Assembly: GCA_003559555.1 (NCBI GenBank)
Contig: PWLA01000050.1
Span: 1-38,967, forward strand
Origin: Gemmatimonadota bacterium
Lineage (GTDB): Bacteria; Gemmatimonadota; Gemmatimonadetes; Longimicrobiales; Gaopeijiaceae
Direction: 5' to 3'
DNA length: 38,967 nucleotides
Under the pieces are notes generated by a model. It was not told the DNA's origin, searched no databases, and saw only the letters and a list, made by a program, of their open reading frames with translations. A program made the translations under genes and the position numbers. Positions 7,191 through 16,146 of the stretch are shown here, piece after piece (position 1 is the stretch's first letter; each line of letters starts with the position of its first letter).

Positions 7191-9650
7191 ATGCCCACCA
7201 TCGCTGAACTCTTTCGGACCATGGAATACGGACCGGCCCCGGAGAGCCCCGGGCCGGCGGAGGCCTGGCTCGAGGCCCACGGACGGCGGTTCGGTCACTT
7301 CGTCGGAGGTGCCTGGACCGACCCCGCGGACGACCGGCTCTTCGAAAGCCGGTGCCCCGCCGACGACACCCTTCTCGCCCATGTCTCGCAGGGAACCCCC
7401 GACGAGGTCTCCCATGCCGTGGCGACGGCCCGGAGCGCCTTCCCGGAGTGGTCGCAACTGGATGGACACGAACGGGCCCGGCACCTCTACGCGCTGGCCC
7501 GGGGCGTGCAGAAGCACGCCCGCCTCTTTGCGGTCCTGGAGTCCATGGACAACGGGAAGCCGATTCGGGAGTCCCGGGATCTGGACATCCCCCTGGTGGC
7601 GCGACACTTCTACCACCATGCCGGATGGGCCCAGGTCCTGGACCGGGAATTTCCGGGACGGCCTCCCCTGGGTGTGGCGGCGCAGGTGATCCCCTGGAAC
7701 TTCCCACTTCTCATGATGGCCTGGAAGGTGGCACCGGCCCTGGCGGCGGGAAACACCGTGGTGCTGAAACCAGCCGAACACACCCCGCTCACTGCCCTCC
7801 TTTTCGCGGAACTGGCCCTGGAGTCGGGCCTCCCCGCCGGCGTGTTGAACGTGGTCACCGGCGACGGCCGCACCGGCGAGGCGCTGGTGTCCCATCCGGA
7901 GGTGGACAAGGTGGCCTTCACAGGTTCCACCGAGGTGGGTCGACGGATTCGAGAAGCCACGGCAGGTTCGGGAAAGGCCCTCTCCCTCGAGCTGGGCGGA
8001 AAGTCACCCTTCCTGGTCTACGAGGACGCCGATCTGGACTCGGTGGTGGAAGGGGTCGTGGACGCCATATGGTTCAACCAGGGGCAAGTCTGCTGCGCTG
8101 GATCCCGAATCCTGGTCCAGGAGGGAGTGGCCGAGGCGCTGGAGCGGAAGCTCAGAGCCCGCATGGAGACGCTCCGGATGGGCCATCCCCTGGACAAGGC
8201 CGTGGACATGGGAGCCATCGTGGCTCCGGTCCAGCTGGAACGGATCGAGGCGCTGGTTGAGGAAGGCAGGCGCGAGGGCGCACGGATCTGGCAGCCCGCC
8301 TGGGCCACCCCCGAAGAGGGCCTCTTCTATCCCCCCACCCTCTGTACTGATGTGGCCCCGGCCGGCACCCTGGCTCGGGTGGAGATCTTCGGCCCGGTGG
8401 TGGCCATGATGACGTTCCGAACGCCCGACGAATCGGTGGCCCTGGCCAACAACACCCGGTACGGACTGGCCGCCAGCGTCTGGACCGAAGACGTGAACCT
8501 GGCGCTTGACATCGCCCCTCGGATCAAGGCCGGGACGGTGTGGGTGAACTGCACGAATCTCTTCGACGCGGCCTCTGGCTTCGGAGGCTACCGGGAGAGC
8601 GGATTCGGTCGCGAGGGGGGGCGGGAAGGGATGGAGGAGTACCTGGGAGTCCAGCGGGACCCCGAAGCCGAGGCAGTCCCCCGAACGGGCTCCCGGATCG
8701 GGGACGCCCTGGTGGGGAGCGCGGGCTCGGGGCCGGAAAGGGATGGGGGTCGCCCCTTTCCCGGCGACCGATCACCCGACGCGAACGGCAGCGAGCAGGG
8801 TGTGGACCGAACCGTGAAGCTGCTCATCGGCGGCCGTCAGCGTCGGCCCGACGGCGACCAGGGCCTGGTGGTGACGAACCCCGACGGCGTTCCGGTGGGG
8901 GTCGTCTCCCGGGGGAACCGCAAGGATGTCCGAAACGCCGTGGAGGCCGCCCGAAAGGCGGCGGTCGGATGGCAGGAGGCTCCGGCCCACCTCCGGGCTC
9001 AGATTCTCTACTACCTGGCCGAGAATATCGCGCTGCGTCGGAACGAACTCGGGGACAGACTCTCCCAGCACACCGGGGTCGCCGCGGACTGGGCCCACCG
9101 GGAGGTGGATCTGTCCATCCGGCGTCTCTTCGACTACGCCGCCTGGGCCGACAAGTGGGAAGGACGGGTCCACGAAACACCCTTCCGCAACGTGACGCTG
9201 GCCATGCACGAACCGGTGGGAGTCCTGGGGATGGTGGCGCCTCCCGATGCCCCCCTTCTGGGGCTCGTCTCCATCGTGGCCCCGGCCCTGGCCGTGGGCA
9301 ACACGGTGGTGGCCATCCCTTCGGAGCGCTATCCACTGGTGACCGGAGATCTGATCCAGCTCGTGGAGACGTCCGACCTCCCCCCGGGAGCTGTGAACCT
9401 GGTGACGGGTCGGCCCGACGAGGTGGTGCCGACACTGGCCGACCACGACGATGTGGACGGAATCTGGTACTTCGGGGGTGACGAGGCGCTGGCCCGGGAT
9501 GTGGAACTGCGGTCTACCGGGAACCTGAAGCGTTGTTGGGTCGATCGGGATGCAGAGCGACGGTGGATCTCGTCGGTGGAGGGCTCGGGCCACCGCTTCC
9601 TCCGGGCCGCCACTCAGGTCAAGAACATCTGGGTGCCCTACGGCGCGTAG
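7191..9650 (+). CDS. Two-domain aldehyde dehydrogenase, ALDH16-like
   Basis: This 819-residue protein holds one complete ALDH domain and one degenerate copy. The first (about 25-490) has the NAD site (IPWNFP, FTGSTEVG), general base Glu267 in LELGGKSP, nucleophile Cys301 in GQVCCAGSR and EIFGPV. After a Gly/Asp/Arg-rich linker, a second ALDH fold begins near residue 543 with TVKLLIGG. It keeps cofactor-fold segments (VLGMVAPPDAPLL, VGNTVVAIPSE) but lacks the GQxC and ELGGK motifs and ends in KNIWVPYGA. A catalytically dead C-terminal domain is the hallmark of the ALDH16 family. The protein probably oxidises aldehydes such as the acetaldehyde made by DeoC, whose gene ends 4 bp upstream; the substrate is inference. 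Length fits bacterial ALDH16, and the frame is intact. Confidence 0.9.
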   Translation: MPTIAELFRTMEYGPAPESPGPAEAWLEAHGRRFGHFVGGAWTDPADDRLFESRCPADDTLLAHVSQGTPDEVSHAVATARSAFPEWSQLDGHERARHLYALARGVQKHARLFAVLESMDNGKPIRESRDLDIPLVARHFYHHAGWAQVLDREFPGRPPLGVAAQVIPWNFPLLMMAWKVAPALAAGNTVVLKPAEHTPLTALLFAELALESGLPAGVLNVVTGDGRTGEALVSHPEVDKVAFTGSTEVGRRIREATAGSGKALSLELGGKSPFLVYEDADLDSVVEGVVDAIWFNQGQVCCAGSRILVQEGVAEALERKLRARMETLRMGHPLDKAVDMGAIVAPVQLERIEALVEEGRREGARIWQPAWATPEEGLFYPPTLCTDVAPAGTLARVEIFGPVVAMMTFRTPDESVALANNTRYGLAASVWTEDVNLALDIAPRIKAGTVWVNCTNLFDAASGFGGYRESGFGREGGREGMEEYLGVQRDPEAEAVPRTGSRIGDALVGSAGSGPERDGGRPFPGDRSPDANGSEQGVDRTVKLLIGGRQRRPDGDQGLVVTNPDGVPVGVVSRGNRKDVRNAVEAARKAAVGWQEAPAHLRAQILYYLAENIALRRNELGDRLSQHTGVAADWAHREVDLSIRRLFDYAAWADKWEGRVHETPFRNVTLAMHEPVGVLGMVAPPDAPLLGLVSIVAPALAVGNTVVAIPSERYPLVTGDLIQLVETSDLPPGAVNLVTGRPDEVVPTLADHDDVDGIWYFGGDEALARDVELRSTGNLKRCWVDRDAERRWISSVEGSGHRFLRAATQVKNIWVPYGA

Positions 9651-9656
9651 ACGTCC

Positions 9657-10037
9657 TCACCGTCTGACGAAGGATCGGGTCACCGGCTCCTGGACGATCA
9701 CTTCCACAAACTCCCCGGGCCCGGCCGTGAAGGGCGTGGTGGTGAACGAGCGAGATCCCAGCGGTTCCAGCCGAAAGCGGACCTCCTGGGTGCTGGTCCA
9801 GTCCACACCGAAGGTCCGCCGGGTCCTGGGGTTCAACGTACCCAGCCGCTCACGCCGCCCCGGTGCCAGCACGGTCACGGTGACGTCGAAGCTGCCCAGG
9901 TTATCCACCGCCACCCGAAGTTGTCGCTCGTCGCTTCCACGAAAGGGGTCCCAGTCCCCCCGACCCGCTCCAACCACGCCACAACCGGCCAGGAGGAGGA
10001 CCGTAGCCAGGATCAGCGGAAAGGGAAGTCGATTCAT
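9657..10037 (-). CDS. Small lipoprotein of unknown function
   Basis: A 126-residue lipoprotein precursor. MNRLPFPLILATVLLLAGC gives a short positive N-terminus, a hydrophobic stretch and a lipobox LAGC with Cys19. The mature part looks all-beta, with alternating V/T/R strands such as RVAVDNLGSFDVTVTVL, consistent with a small beta-sandwich. No family was recognised. I chose this start because an upstream in-frame start would bury the signal peptide behind 30 polar residues. It is the last gene of a minus-strand group after ridA (52 bp apart) and ends 6 bp from the convergent dehydrogenase gene. No clear terminator is visible between them. Confidence 0.72.
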   Translation of the reverse strand: MNRLPFPLILATVLLLAGCGVVGAGRGDWDPFRGSDERQLRVAVDNLGSFDVTVTVLAPGRRERLGTLNPRTRRTFGVDWTSTQEVRFRLEPLGSRSFTTTPFTAGPGEFVEVIVQEPVTRSFVRR

Positions 10038-10089
10038 CCTGATCGGCTCAACTCGGCCTGGAGGGGGGACGACATGGGAGACGGCGGCG

Positions 10090-10479
10090 TCATCCGGCCA
10101 CCCGGGCAATGGCGTCGATCTCCACATCGACAGCCTTGGGAAGACCAGCGGCTTCCACCGTGGAACGGGCCGGACGGTGCTCTCCGAAGTACTCCGCGTA
10201 GACCGAATTCATCTCCTGAAAGTTCTGCATGTCCGAGAGGAAGACCGTGGTTCTCACCACCGTCTCCAGCCCACCGCCAGCTTCTTCCAGAACCGCCTGC
10301 AGGTTTCGGAACACCCGGTGGGTCTGCTCGGCGATGGAGCCCCTCTCCTGCTCTCCGGTTTCCGGGTCCAGGGGGATCTGGCCGGACACGTAGATCCAGT
10401 CGTCCACCACGACGGCCTGGGAGTAGGGGCCGATGGCGGCGGGGGCACGGTCGGTCTTCACGGTTTGGATTCGGCTCAT
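10090..10479 (-). CDS. ridA: RidA family enamine/imine deaminase
   Basis: RidA hydrolyses reactive 2-aminoacrylate and related imines released by PLP enzymes, making 2-oxoacids and ammonia. The 129-residue length is typical. Family marks are IGPYSQA (16-22), SGQIPLDPETG (32-42) and the catalytic Arg105 in RPARSTVE, at the canonical number. The ATG at 10479 is preceded by AGGAG at about 11 nt; a longer frame adds 21 residues outside the fold. It lies downstream of a fold-type III PLP enzyme gene on the same strand (166 bp apart) and upstream of a lipoprotein gene. A PLP enzyme that dehydrates serine or threonine would generate exactly the imines that RidA clears, which makes the pairing sensible. 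Confidence 0.95.
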   Translation of the reverse strand: MSRIQTVKTDRAPAAIGPYSQAVVVDDWIYVSGQIPLDPETGEQERGSIAEQTHRVFRNLQAVLEEAGGGLETVVRTTVFLSDMQNFQEMNSVYAEYFGEHRPARSTVEAAGLPKAVDVEIDAIARVAG

Positions 10480-10645
10480 CTGGATGCGGGCTCCTGTGAA
10501 TCGTCGGGTTGGTCGTAGGATTGTTGGCTGCGACGTGATCATGCTCGCCGGCCCAGCGGACCCTCGTCTGCCCAGGGGATCGACGAGCCTGGCCTGCTGA
10601 CCACCTACCCCGGACCGGGGCTGAAGATGTCACCGGCCAGGAATG

Positions 10646-11785
10646 TCACTGGTCGGGAAGCGGAGTCCGACCCCGCCCCTCCAGGGGGATGACCCGCAGG
10701 GGTTGGCCCCCCTGGTCCCCGGGCTCCTCCGCCAGCAACTGGTCCTGCAGGTTCACCGACACGCAGACGTGGTTCGGGATCACCGAGACCCGGTCTCCGA
10801 CCCGAGGCCGCCATTCGGTGCCCGAGAGGTCCAGGACCCCGTGCTCCTCCGAGAGACGCGAGAGGGGGACCTCGGGGTGCTCCAGTACGATTCCGTACCC
10901 CCGGCCATCAGCCCGAAACTCTTCCCGGGCCAACGCCTTGGAACCTGCGTCCACCACCGCCTGTCCCGGCACGGCAGTGCTCACCACCGTGGTCTCGACC
11001 CGGTAGGCCACCTCCGACGGATCGCAGACCCCCAGGGCCAGGGTGTCGCGGTCATGGAAGATGCAGGTACCGGCGCGGATCTCTGTGACGCCCGGAATAT
11101 CGTGACTCCGCCAGAGGGTCGGCGTCGAGCCTCCGCTCACCACCTCCGGCGGGAGTCCGGCGGACCGCAAGTCGGCCAGAACCCGGGAAAGCCGGTCTCT
11201 GAGAGCCTCGAGCTCGACGTCCTGCTCGGCCCCGGACTTGCGGATATGGCCAGGGTAGAAAAGAATACCCCTGAACGATGTCAGCTTCGAGGATGCAGCA
11301 GCCTCCGCCAGCTTCAGGACTTCGGCGGTCTCGGTCAATCCCACTCGACCCATGCCCACGTCGATCTCCACCAGGACCGGGACGGCCCGCTGAGCGGCGT
11401 TGGCGGCGGCGCGCACGGTGTCCAGCGCCTCGGGGGAGTCCAGTGCAACGCTAAGAGGCGTTCGGGCCAGAACCTGGGTGAGGCGTACCCGGCGCGCTTC
11501 GCCCACCGGAGGATGGGCCAGGAGGAGGTCGGCCCCCAGGGGGGCCATGGCTTCCGCCTCCCGGAGGGTGGCAACGGTGAGCCCGCGGGCACCCGCCTCC
11601 AACTGGATTCGGGCCAGCATCCGGCTCTTGTGCGTCTTTACGTGGGGACGCCAGGCGAGCCCGTGGTCGGAGAGGTAGCGGACCACCTTCTCCGCGTTGG
11701 CACGGGCACGGCTCAGGTCCACGACGGCCGCGGGAGTCTCCACCAGGTGACGGGGAATCAGCTTTTCTGAACGGGATGAAATCAT
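10646..11785 (-). CDS. D-threonine aldolase / D-serine dehydratase-like PLP enzyme
   Basis: This 379-residue protein belongs to the alanine-racemase-fold (type III) PLP enzymes acting on D-hydroxy amino acids. Lys50 in RPHVKTHK is the expected PLP lysine. His339 and Cys341 in IPNHVC match the metal-binding His-x-Cys pair of D-serine dehydratases and D-threonine aldolases. SGGSTPT (217-223) is the phosphate-binding region and EIRAGTCIF (235-243) is also family-typical. The reaction is therefore either cleavage of D-threonine to glycine and acetaldehyde or dehydration of D-serine; sequence alone does not decide. The neighbouring ridA favours a dehydratase-like chemistry. The start at 11785 lies 241 bp from the divergent peptidase gene. 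Confidence 0.88.
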   Translation of the reverse strand: MISSRSEKLIPRHLVETPAAVVDLSRARANAEKVVRYLSDHGLAWRPHVKTHKSRMLARIQLEAGARGLTVATLREAEAMAPLGADLLLAHPPVGEARRVRLTQVLARTPLSVALDSPEALDTVRAAANAAQRAVPVLVEIDVGMGRVGLTETAEVLKLAEAAASSKLTSFRGILFYPGHIRKSGAEQDVELEALRDRLSRVLADLRSAGLPPEVVSGGSTPTLWRSHDIPGVTEIRAGTCIFHDRDTLALGVCDPSEVAYRVETTVVSTAVPGQAVVDAGSKALAREEFRADGRGYGIVLEHPEVPLSRLSEEHGVLDLSGTEWRPRVGDRVSVIPNHVCVSVNLQDQLLAEEPGDQGGQPLRVIPLEGRGRTPLPDQ

Positions 11786-12026
11786 GAAGGCAGGAATGGA
11801 GCTGGAGCGGGAAGGGATTGGGCGCAGGACATCCTATTCTGGTGCCCCGGCTCTCATCGGGCAACGGGACGACCCACCTCCCGGTCGGGACCCCTCCGGG
11901 CACCTCGACGGATCCACCCGGGAACCCGTGGGTAGGATCGATAGCGGCTCCCCGCCCCGCCGCCGGAAGGACAAGAGGAGCGTTCCGGTGGTAGTACATG
12001 CTTCAACGACCACCAGAGGACGCCTC

Positions 12027-15000
12027 ATGCCCAGCAACCCCGGCGGCGCATCACTTTACCCCTCCCATTTTCTGGGCTGGGTCGCAGCCCTCCTGGTCCT
12101 GGCCTTCTGCCTGCCCGTCCCGGTGGAAGCCCAGTACTTCGGACGCAACAAGGTCCAGTACGACGAGTTCGAGTTCCGCGTCCTGGAGACGCCTCACTTC
12201 GACATCCACTACTACCCCGAAAAGGAAGAGGCCATCCAGGACGTCACCCGGATGGCCGAGCGGTGGTACGAGCGACTGGCCCGGCTCTTCCAACATGAAT
12301 TCACCGAGCGCAAGCCGCTCATCTTCTATGCGGATCACCCGGACTTCCAGCAGACCAACGTCATCGGCGGGATGATCGGAGAAGGCACGGGGGGTGTGGC
12401 CGAGTCGTTGAAGAACCGGATCATCATGCCCCTGGCCGGCTCCTACGGCTCCACCGACCACGTCCTCGGTCACGAGCTCGTACACGCCTTCCAGTACGAC
12501 CTGGCCCAGTCCCGACGGGGCGGTGGCATCCAGGCCCTGGGCCGGATCCCCCTCTGGATGATCGAGGGGATGGCCGAATACCTCTCAGTGGGCCAGGAGG
12601 ACCCCCATACGGGGATGTGGCTCCGGGACGCGCTCCTGAGGGACGACTTCCCCACCCTCCGGGCCCTGACCCGGGAACGCCGCTACTTCCCCTATCGCTT
12701 CGGGCAGGCCTTCTGGACCTATGTCGGCGGTACGTACGGCGATGAAGCGGTGGTCCGGGTGTTCCGCACTGCCCTCCGGACCGGCTGGGAGCCCGCGCTG
12801 GAGCAGGTGCTGGGGATTTCGTCCGACTCCCTCTCCGTGCAGTGGCGCCGTTCGGCCGAGGAGCATTACGGTCCCCTCATGGAAGGGCGGACCCCACCGG
12901 CAGAGGTGGGGACGCTCCTGCTCTCATCGGAGACCGGGGCGGGACGCCAGAATGTGGCGCCCTCCATCAGCCCTGACGGCCGGCACGTGGTCTTCATGTC
13001 GGAGAAGGACCTCTTTTCCTTCGATCTCTACCTGGCCGATGCCCGCACCGGTGACGTGATCCGACGGCTCACCAGCGCCAGCGCCGACCCACACTGGGAC
13101 GCGCTCCGCTTCATCGATTCCTCCGGCGCCTGGTCGCCGGACGGTGAACTCATCGCCTTCGTGGTCTTCGCCGGGGGCCGAAACGAAATCGTGATGGTGG
13201 ATTCCGAACGTGGGCGGGTTCAGGGCCGAATTCCCCTGGAAGAAGAGATCGGCGAGGTGAGCGGACCCAACTGGTCGCCGGATGGCCAGTACTTGACCTT
13301 CTCCGGTCAGGTAGGAGGCCTCACCGACCTGTTCCTGGTCGAGGTGGAGGGCAACGAGGTGACCCGGCTCACCCAGGATCGGCACGCAGTCTACCAGCCG
13401 GTCTTCTCGCCTGACGGACAGACCATCGCCTTTGTGTCGGACCGGGGACCCGAGACGAACTTCGACAACCTCACCTACTCCGAAATGCAGATCGCCCTGT
13501 ACGATCTGCAGAGTCGACAGATCGAGGTTCTGGATCTCTTCGGGAACGCCAAGCACATCAACCCTCAATTCACCCCCGACGGCAACGGACTCTACTTCAT
13601 CTCCGATGCCGACGGCTTCAGCGACATCTTCCGGCTGGAGCTGGACTCCAGGGAGATCCAGCAGGTGACCCGCATCGCCACCGGCGTGAGCGGGATCACC
13701 GGGGACGCCCCCGCCATGAGCGTGGCCAGGGAGACGGGCACCGTGGTCTTCTCCGTCTTTGACGAGTTTGAATACCACGTCTACAGCATGGACTCGCAGG
13801 AAGTAGACCAGACCCGTCGGGTCGCCGAAGCCCTGGATCCGGCAGGTCGCCTGGTTCCGCCCGGCGAGTTTGCCGTGCCCTCGAGAGTGGCCACGTACCT
13901 GGCCGATCACCAGACGGCACTGGCCGAGCCCGGGAGCTACGGAGCCGATGAAGCCCGGGAGTACGAGTCCGGCCTGAGTCTCGACTGGGTGGGTCAGCCC
14001 TCGGTCGGGGTCGGGAGTGGGCCCTTCGGCACCTTTGTGGGCGGGTCGGCCGCGGCCTACTTCTCGGACATGCTGGGCAACCGGCACCTGGGGGTGGCTG
14101 TACAGGCCCAGGGGACCGTCAAGGACATCGGCGGACAGGTCGTGTACCAGAATCTGGAGCGAAGGTGGAACTGGGGTGCATCGGCTGCCCGCATTCCCTT
14201 CCTCATCCCCCGGACCTTTCCCGCTCGACTGCCGGATGGAAGCATCCAGTACACGCAGCGGCTCTTCCGGATCTTCGACTCGTCAGCGCTGGGGTTGGCC
14301 AGTTATCCCCTCTCCAGCACTCGCCGGATCGATCTGACCGGTGGGGTGAACCGGATCAGCTTCGACCTGGAGGAGCAGACGATCATCTGTGATCCCTTCG
14401 GGCGTTGTCAGCAGACCCAGGTCCGGAGCGTCGAGGAGGGGGTGCCGGATCCGGTCAACCTCTTCCAGACATCCATGGCGCTGGTGGGCGACAACTCCTT
14501 CTTCGGATTCACCTCGCCCATCCGGGGCTCCCGCTATCGGGCTCAGATCCAGAATACCGTCGGAAGCATCAACTACCAGACGTTGATCCTGGACTACCGC
14601 CGGTACCTGAACCCCCACCGGAATCTCACCCTGGCGTTCCGGGGAATGCATCGAGGCCGATATGGGTCCGATGTTCAACAGAGCATCCTGCAACCCTATT
14701 TCCTGGGCTGGGAAACGAACATCCGGGGTTACTCTCAGTTCTCGTTCGAACCGAGCCTCGAGTGCACGCCATCACAGGATCTGGGGCCCTGCCCGCAGCT
14801 TCAGCGGCTGGAAGGCCACAGAATCGGCGTGGCCAACGCCGAGATCCGCATCCCCTTCCTGGGCAACGATCAGCTGGGGGTTCTGGACGTGAGTTTCCTG
14901 CCGACGGAGCTGGTGGCCTTTGCCGATGCCGGCATCGCCTGGGATGAGGACAACGAGCCCAATCTGACGTGGAGCACCACCTCGTTGGACCGGATTCCGG

Positions 15001-15131
15001 TCTTCAGCACCGGGGTGGGTGCCCGCTTCAACCTGATGGGGATGATGATCTTCGAGTTCTATTACGCCCGGCCCTGGCAGCGACCCCAGCGGGGGAGCCA
15101 CTGGGGGTTCCAACTCGCCCCGGGGTGGTAG
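12027..15131 (+). CDS. Outer-membrane metallopeptidase-propeller-barrel fusion
   Basis: This 1034-residue exported protein has a signal peptide (hydrophobic FLGWVAALLVLAFCLPVPV, cleavage near VEA). A peptidase MA-like gluzincin domain follows: HELVH at 149-153 supplies two zinc ligands and the base, and Glu180 in WMIEGMAEY is the likely third ligand. Five TolB/PD40-type propeller repeats occupy about residues 310-560 (SISPDGRHV, AWSPDGELI, NWSPDGQYL, VFSPDGQTI, QFTPDGNGL). The last 340 residues resemble a BamA/D15-like beta barrel and end in an aromatic residue, as outer-membrane proteins do. It probably sits in the outer membrane with peptidase and propeller on one face. The ATG at 12027 has GAGGA 6 nt upstream; the frame is open further upstream but lacks a signal peptide. 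The substrate is unknown. Confidence 0.85.
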   Translation: MPSNPGGASLYPSHFLGWVAALLVLAFCLPVPVEAQYFGRNKVQYDEFEFRVLETPHFDIHYYPEKEEAIQDVTRMAERWYERLARLFQHEFTERKPLIFYADHPDFQQTNVIGGMIGEGTGGVAESLKNRIIMPLAGSYGSTDHVLGHELVHAFQYDLAQSRRGGGIQALGRIPLWMIEGMAEYLSVGQEDPHTGMWLRDALLRDDFPTLRALTRERRYFPYRFGQAFWTYVGGTYGDEAVVRVFRTALRTGWEPALEQVLGISSDSLSVQWRRSAEEHYGPLMEGRTPPAEVGTLLLSSETGAGRQNVAPSISPDGRHVVFMSEKDLFSFDLYLADARTGDVIRRLTSASADPHWDALRFIDSSGAWSPDGELIAFVVFAGGRNEIVMVDSERGRVQGRIPLEEEIGEVSGPNWSPDGQYLTFSGQVGGLTDLFLVEVEGNEVTRLTQDRHAVYQPVFSPDGQTIAFVSDRGPETNFDNLTYSEMQIALYDLQSRQIEVLDLFGNAKHINPQFTPDGNGLYFISDADGFSDIFRLELDSREIQQVTRIATGVSGITGDAPAMSVARETGTVVFSVFDEFEYHVYSMDSQEVDQTRRVAEALDPAGRLVPPGEFAVPSRVATYLADHQTALAEPGSYGADEAREYESGLSLDWVGQPSVGVGSGPFGTFVGGSAAAYFSDMLGNRHLGVAVQAQGTVKDIGGQVVYQNLERRWNWGASAARIPFLIPRTFPARLPDGSIQYTQRLFRIFDSSALGLASYPLSSTRRIDLTGGVNRISFDLEEQTIICDPFGRCQQTQVRSVEEGVPDPVNLFQTSMALVGDNSFFGFTSPIRGSRYRAQIQNTVGSINYQTLILDYRRYLNPHRNLTLAFRGMHRGRYGSDVQQSILQPYFLGWETNIRGYSQFSFEPSLECTPSQDLGPCPQLQRLEGHRIGVANAEIRIPFLGNDQLGVLDVSFLPTELVAFADAGIAWDEDNEPNLTWSTTSLDRIPVFSTGVGARFNLMGMMIFEFYYARPWQRPQRGSHWGFQLAPGW

Positions 15132-15133
15132 GC

Positions 15134-15152
15134 GTCACCGAACCTCGGCGAC
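15134..15152. terminator. Small hairpin between convergent genes
   Basis: In the 28-bp gap between the barrel fusion and mlaD, GTCACCGA pairs with TCGGCGAC around a 3-nt loop with one A-C mismatch. A short A-run follows on the plus strand, not the T-run expected of an intrinsic terminator in that direction. It may mark the end of both transcripts, but support is weak. Confidence 0.25.
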
Positions 15153-15159
15153 ACCACAC

Positions 15160-16146
15160 TCAAAAAATCCGGAGCCGGATGTAACGGGACGGGTTTTCCC
15201 GAACGTCCTCAGCCAGGAGCAGGATCGCTTCGGCCGCCCGGTTCAGGTTGTCGTAGAGCTCGTCGTCGGTGGAAAGCTGTCCCAGGGTTCCTTCTCCCAC
15301 CTCCATCCGGTGCAGGATCTCCTCCAGAGACCGGGTGGCGCGGCTGAGGTTTCCGCCGGCATCTTCGAACTGGGCACCGGCCTCCTGAAAGACGGCCAGC
15401 GTCGAATCGGTCCGGGCCAGAGCCCGTTCCAGGTCGCCTCGGGCCAGTGCGTCATCCACCTGCCCCGCCGCCGAGGAAAGCGAACTCGACAGTTCCAGGA
15501 GTTCCCGTCGTTGCTCCTCAGCGACTGCGTTGGCCAGCGCCAGGAAGGCATCCAGCTCCGAGGCCGACGACTGAAGATGCTGTACCGTGGTGTCGGACAG
15601 GAGGGCTCGCATACTCTGGGCAATGGAAACGGCATCGTCTCCCAGGGTGTCAACCAGCTCCATGAGTCCGTCGGCGGCCGATCCCGGAAGGACGCCCCCC
15701 GGCGGCAGTGACTCCTCCGCTTCGCCAGGGATGATCTCCACCGTTCGGCCCCCCAGGAGTCCGACCCCGGCCAGCCGGACCCTGGAATCGGCCGGGATGT
15801 CCCACTGTCCGTCGACCTCCAGCACCACCGCCACCCCGGGCGGGCGCATCTCGAAGCTCCGGACCCTCCCGATGTTCACCCCGCGCATCTGCACCGGATC
15901 GCCGCTCCGCACGCCTCCGGCATCGGCCATCTCGGTGACCACCATGTAGCGGCCACGGAAGGTTGCCGGATCGGTGAGCAGAAAGAGGAGGATCAGGGTG
16001 GCCAGGGCGCCCACCAGGACGAAGATCCCGATGCGAACCTCCCGACCACCGACTGCCGAGGGTGTGGCCTGCTCCAGCTCCTCCCGGGTCGGACCGTTGG
16101 AGGTGCGGCCTCGGCTGTCTCCATCCTGTGCGCGGTCTGAACTCAT
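15160..16146 (-). CDS. mlaD: MlaD-type MCE-domain lipid transport protein
   Basis: This is the substrate-binding part of an Mla-type ABC system that moves phospholipids between inner and outer membrane. The 328 residues comprise a cytoplasmic tail, one membrane anchor (about 40-60, IGIFVLVGALATLILLFLL) and an MCE domain (about 66-145, with GGVRSGDPVQMRGVNIGRV and LAGVGLLGGRTVEI). A long helical region (about 160-310) follows, ending in NPSRYIRLRIF, a common ending in this family. The protein is held in the inner membrane and exposed to the periplasm, probably as a hexamer. Its ATG overlaps the mlaF stop by 4 bp (ATGA), so translation depends on ribosomes finishing mlaF. The in-frame stop in mlaF could therefore reduce its expression. 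Confidence 0.93.
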   Translation of the reverse strand: MSSDRAQDGDSRGRTSNGPTREELEQATPSAVGGREVRIGIFVLVGALATLILLFLLTDPATFRGRYMVVTEMADAGGVRSGDPVQMRGVNIGRVRSFEMRPPGVAVVLEVDGQWDIPADSRVRLAGVGLLGGRTVEIIPGEAEESLPPGGVLPGSAADGLMELVDTLGDDAVSIAQSMRALLSDTTVQHLQSSASELDAFLALANAVAEEQRRELLELSSSLSSAAGQVDDALARGDLERALARTDSTLAVFQEAGAQFEDAGGNLSRATRSLEEILHRMEVGEGTLGQLSTDDELYDNLNRAAEAILLLAEDVRENPSRYIRLRIF

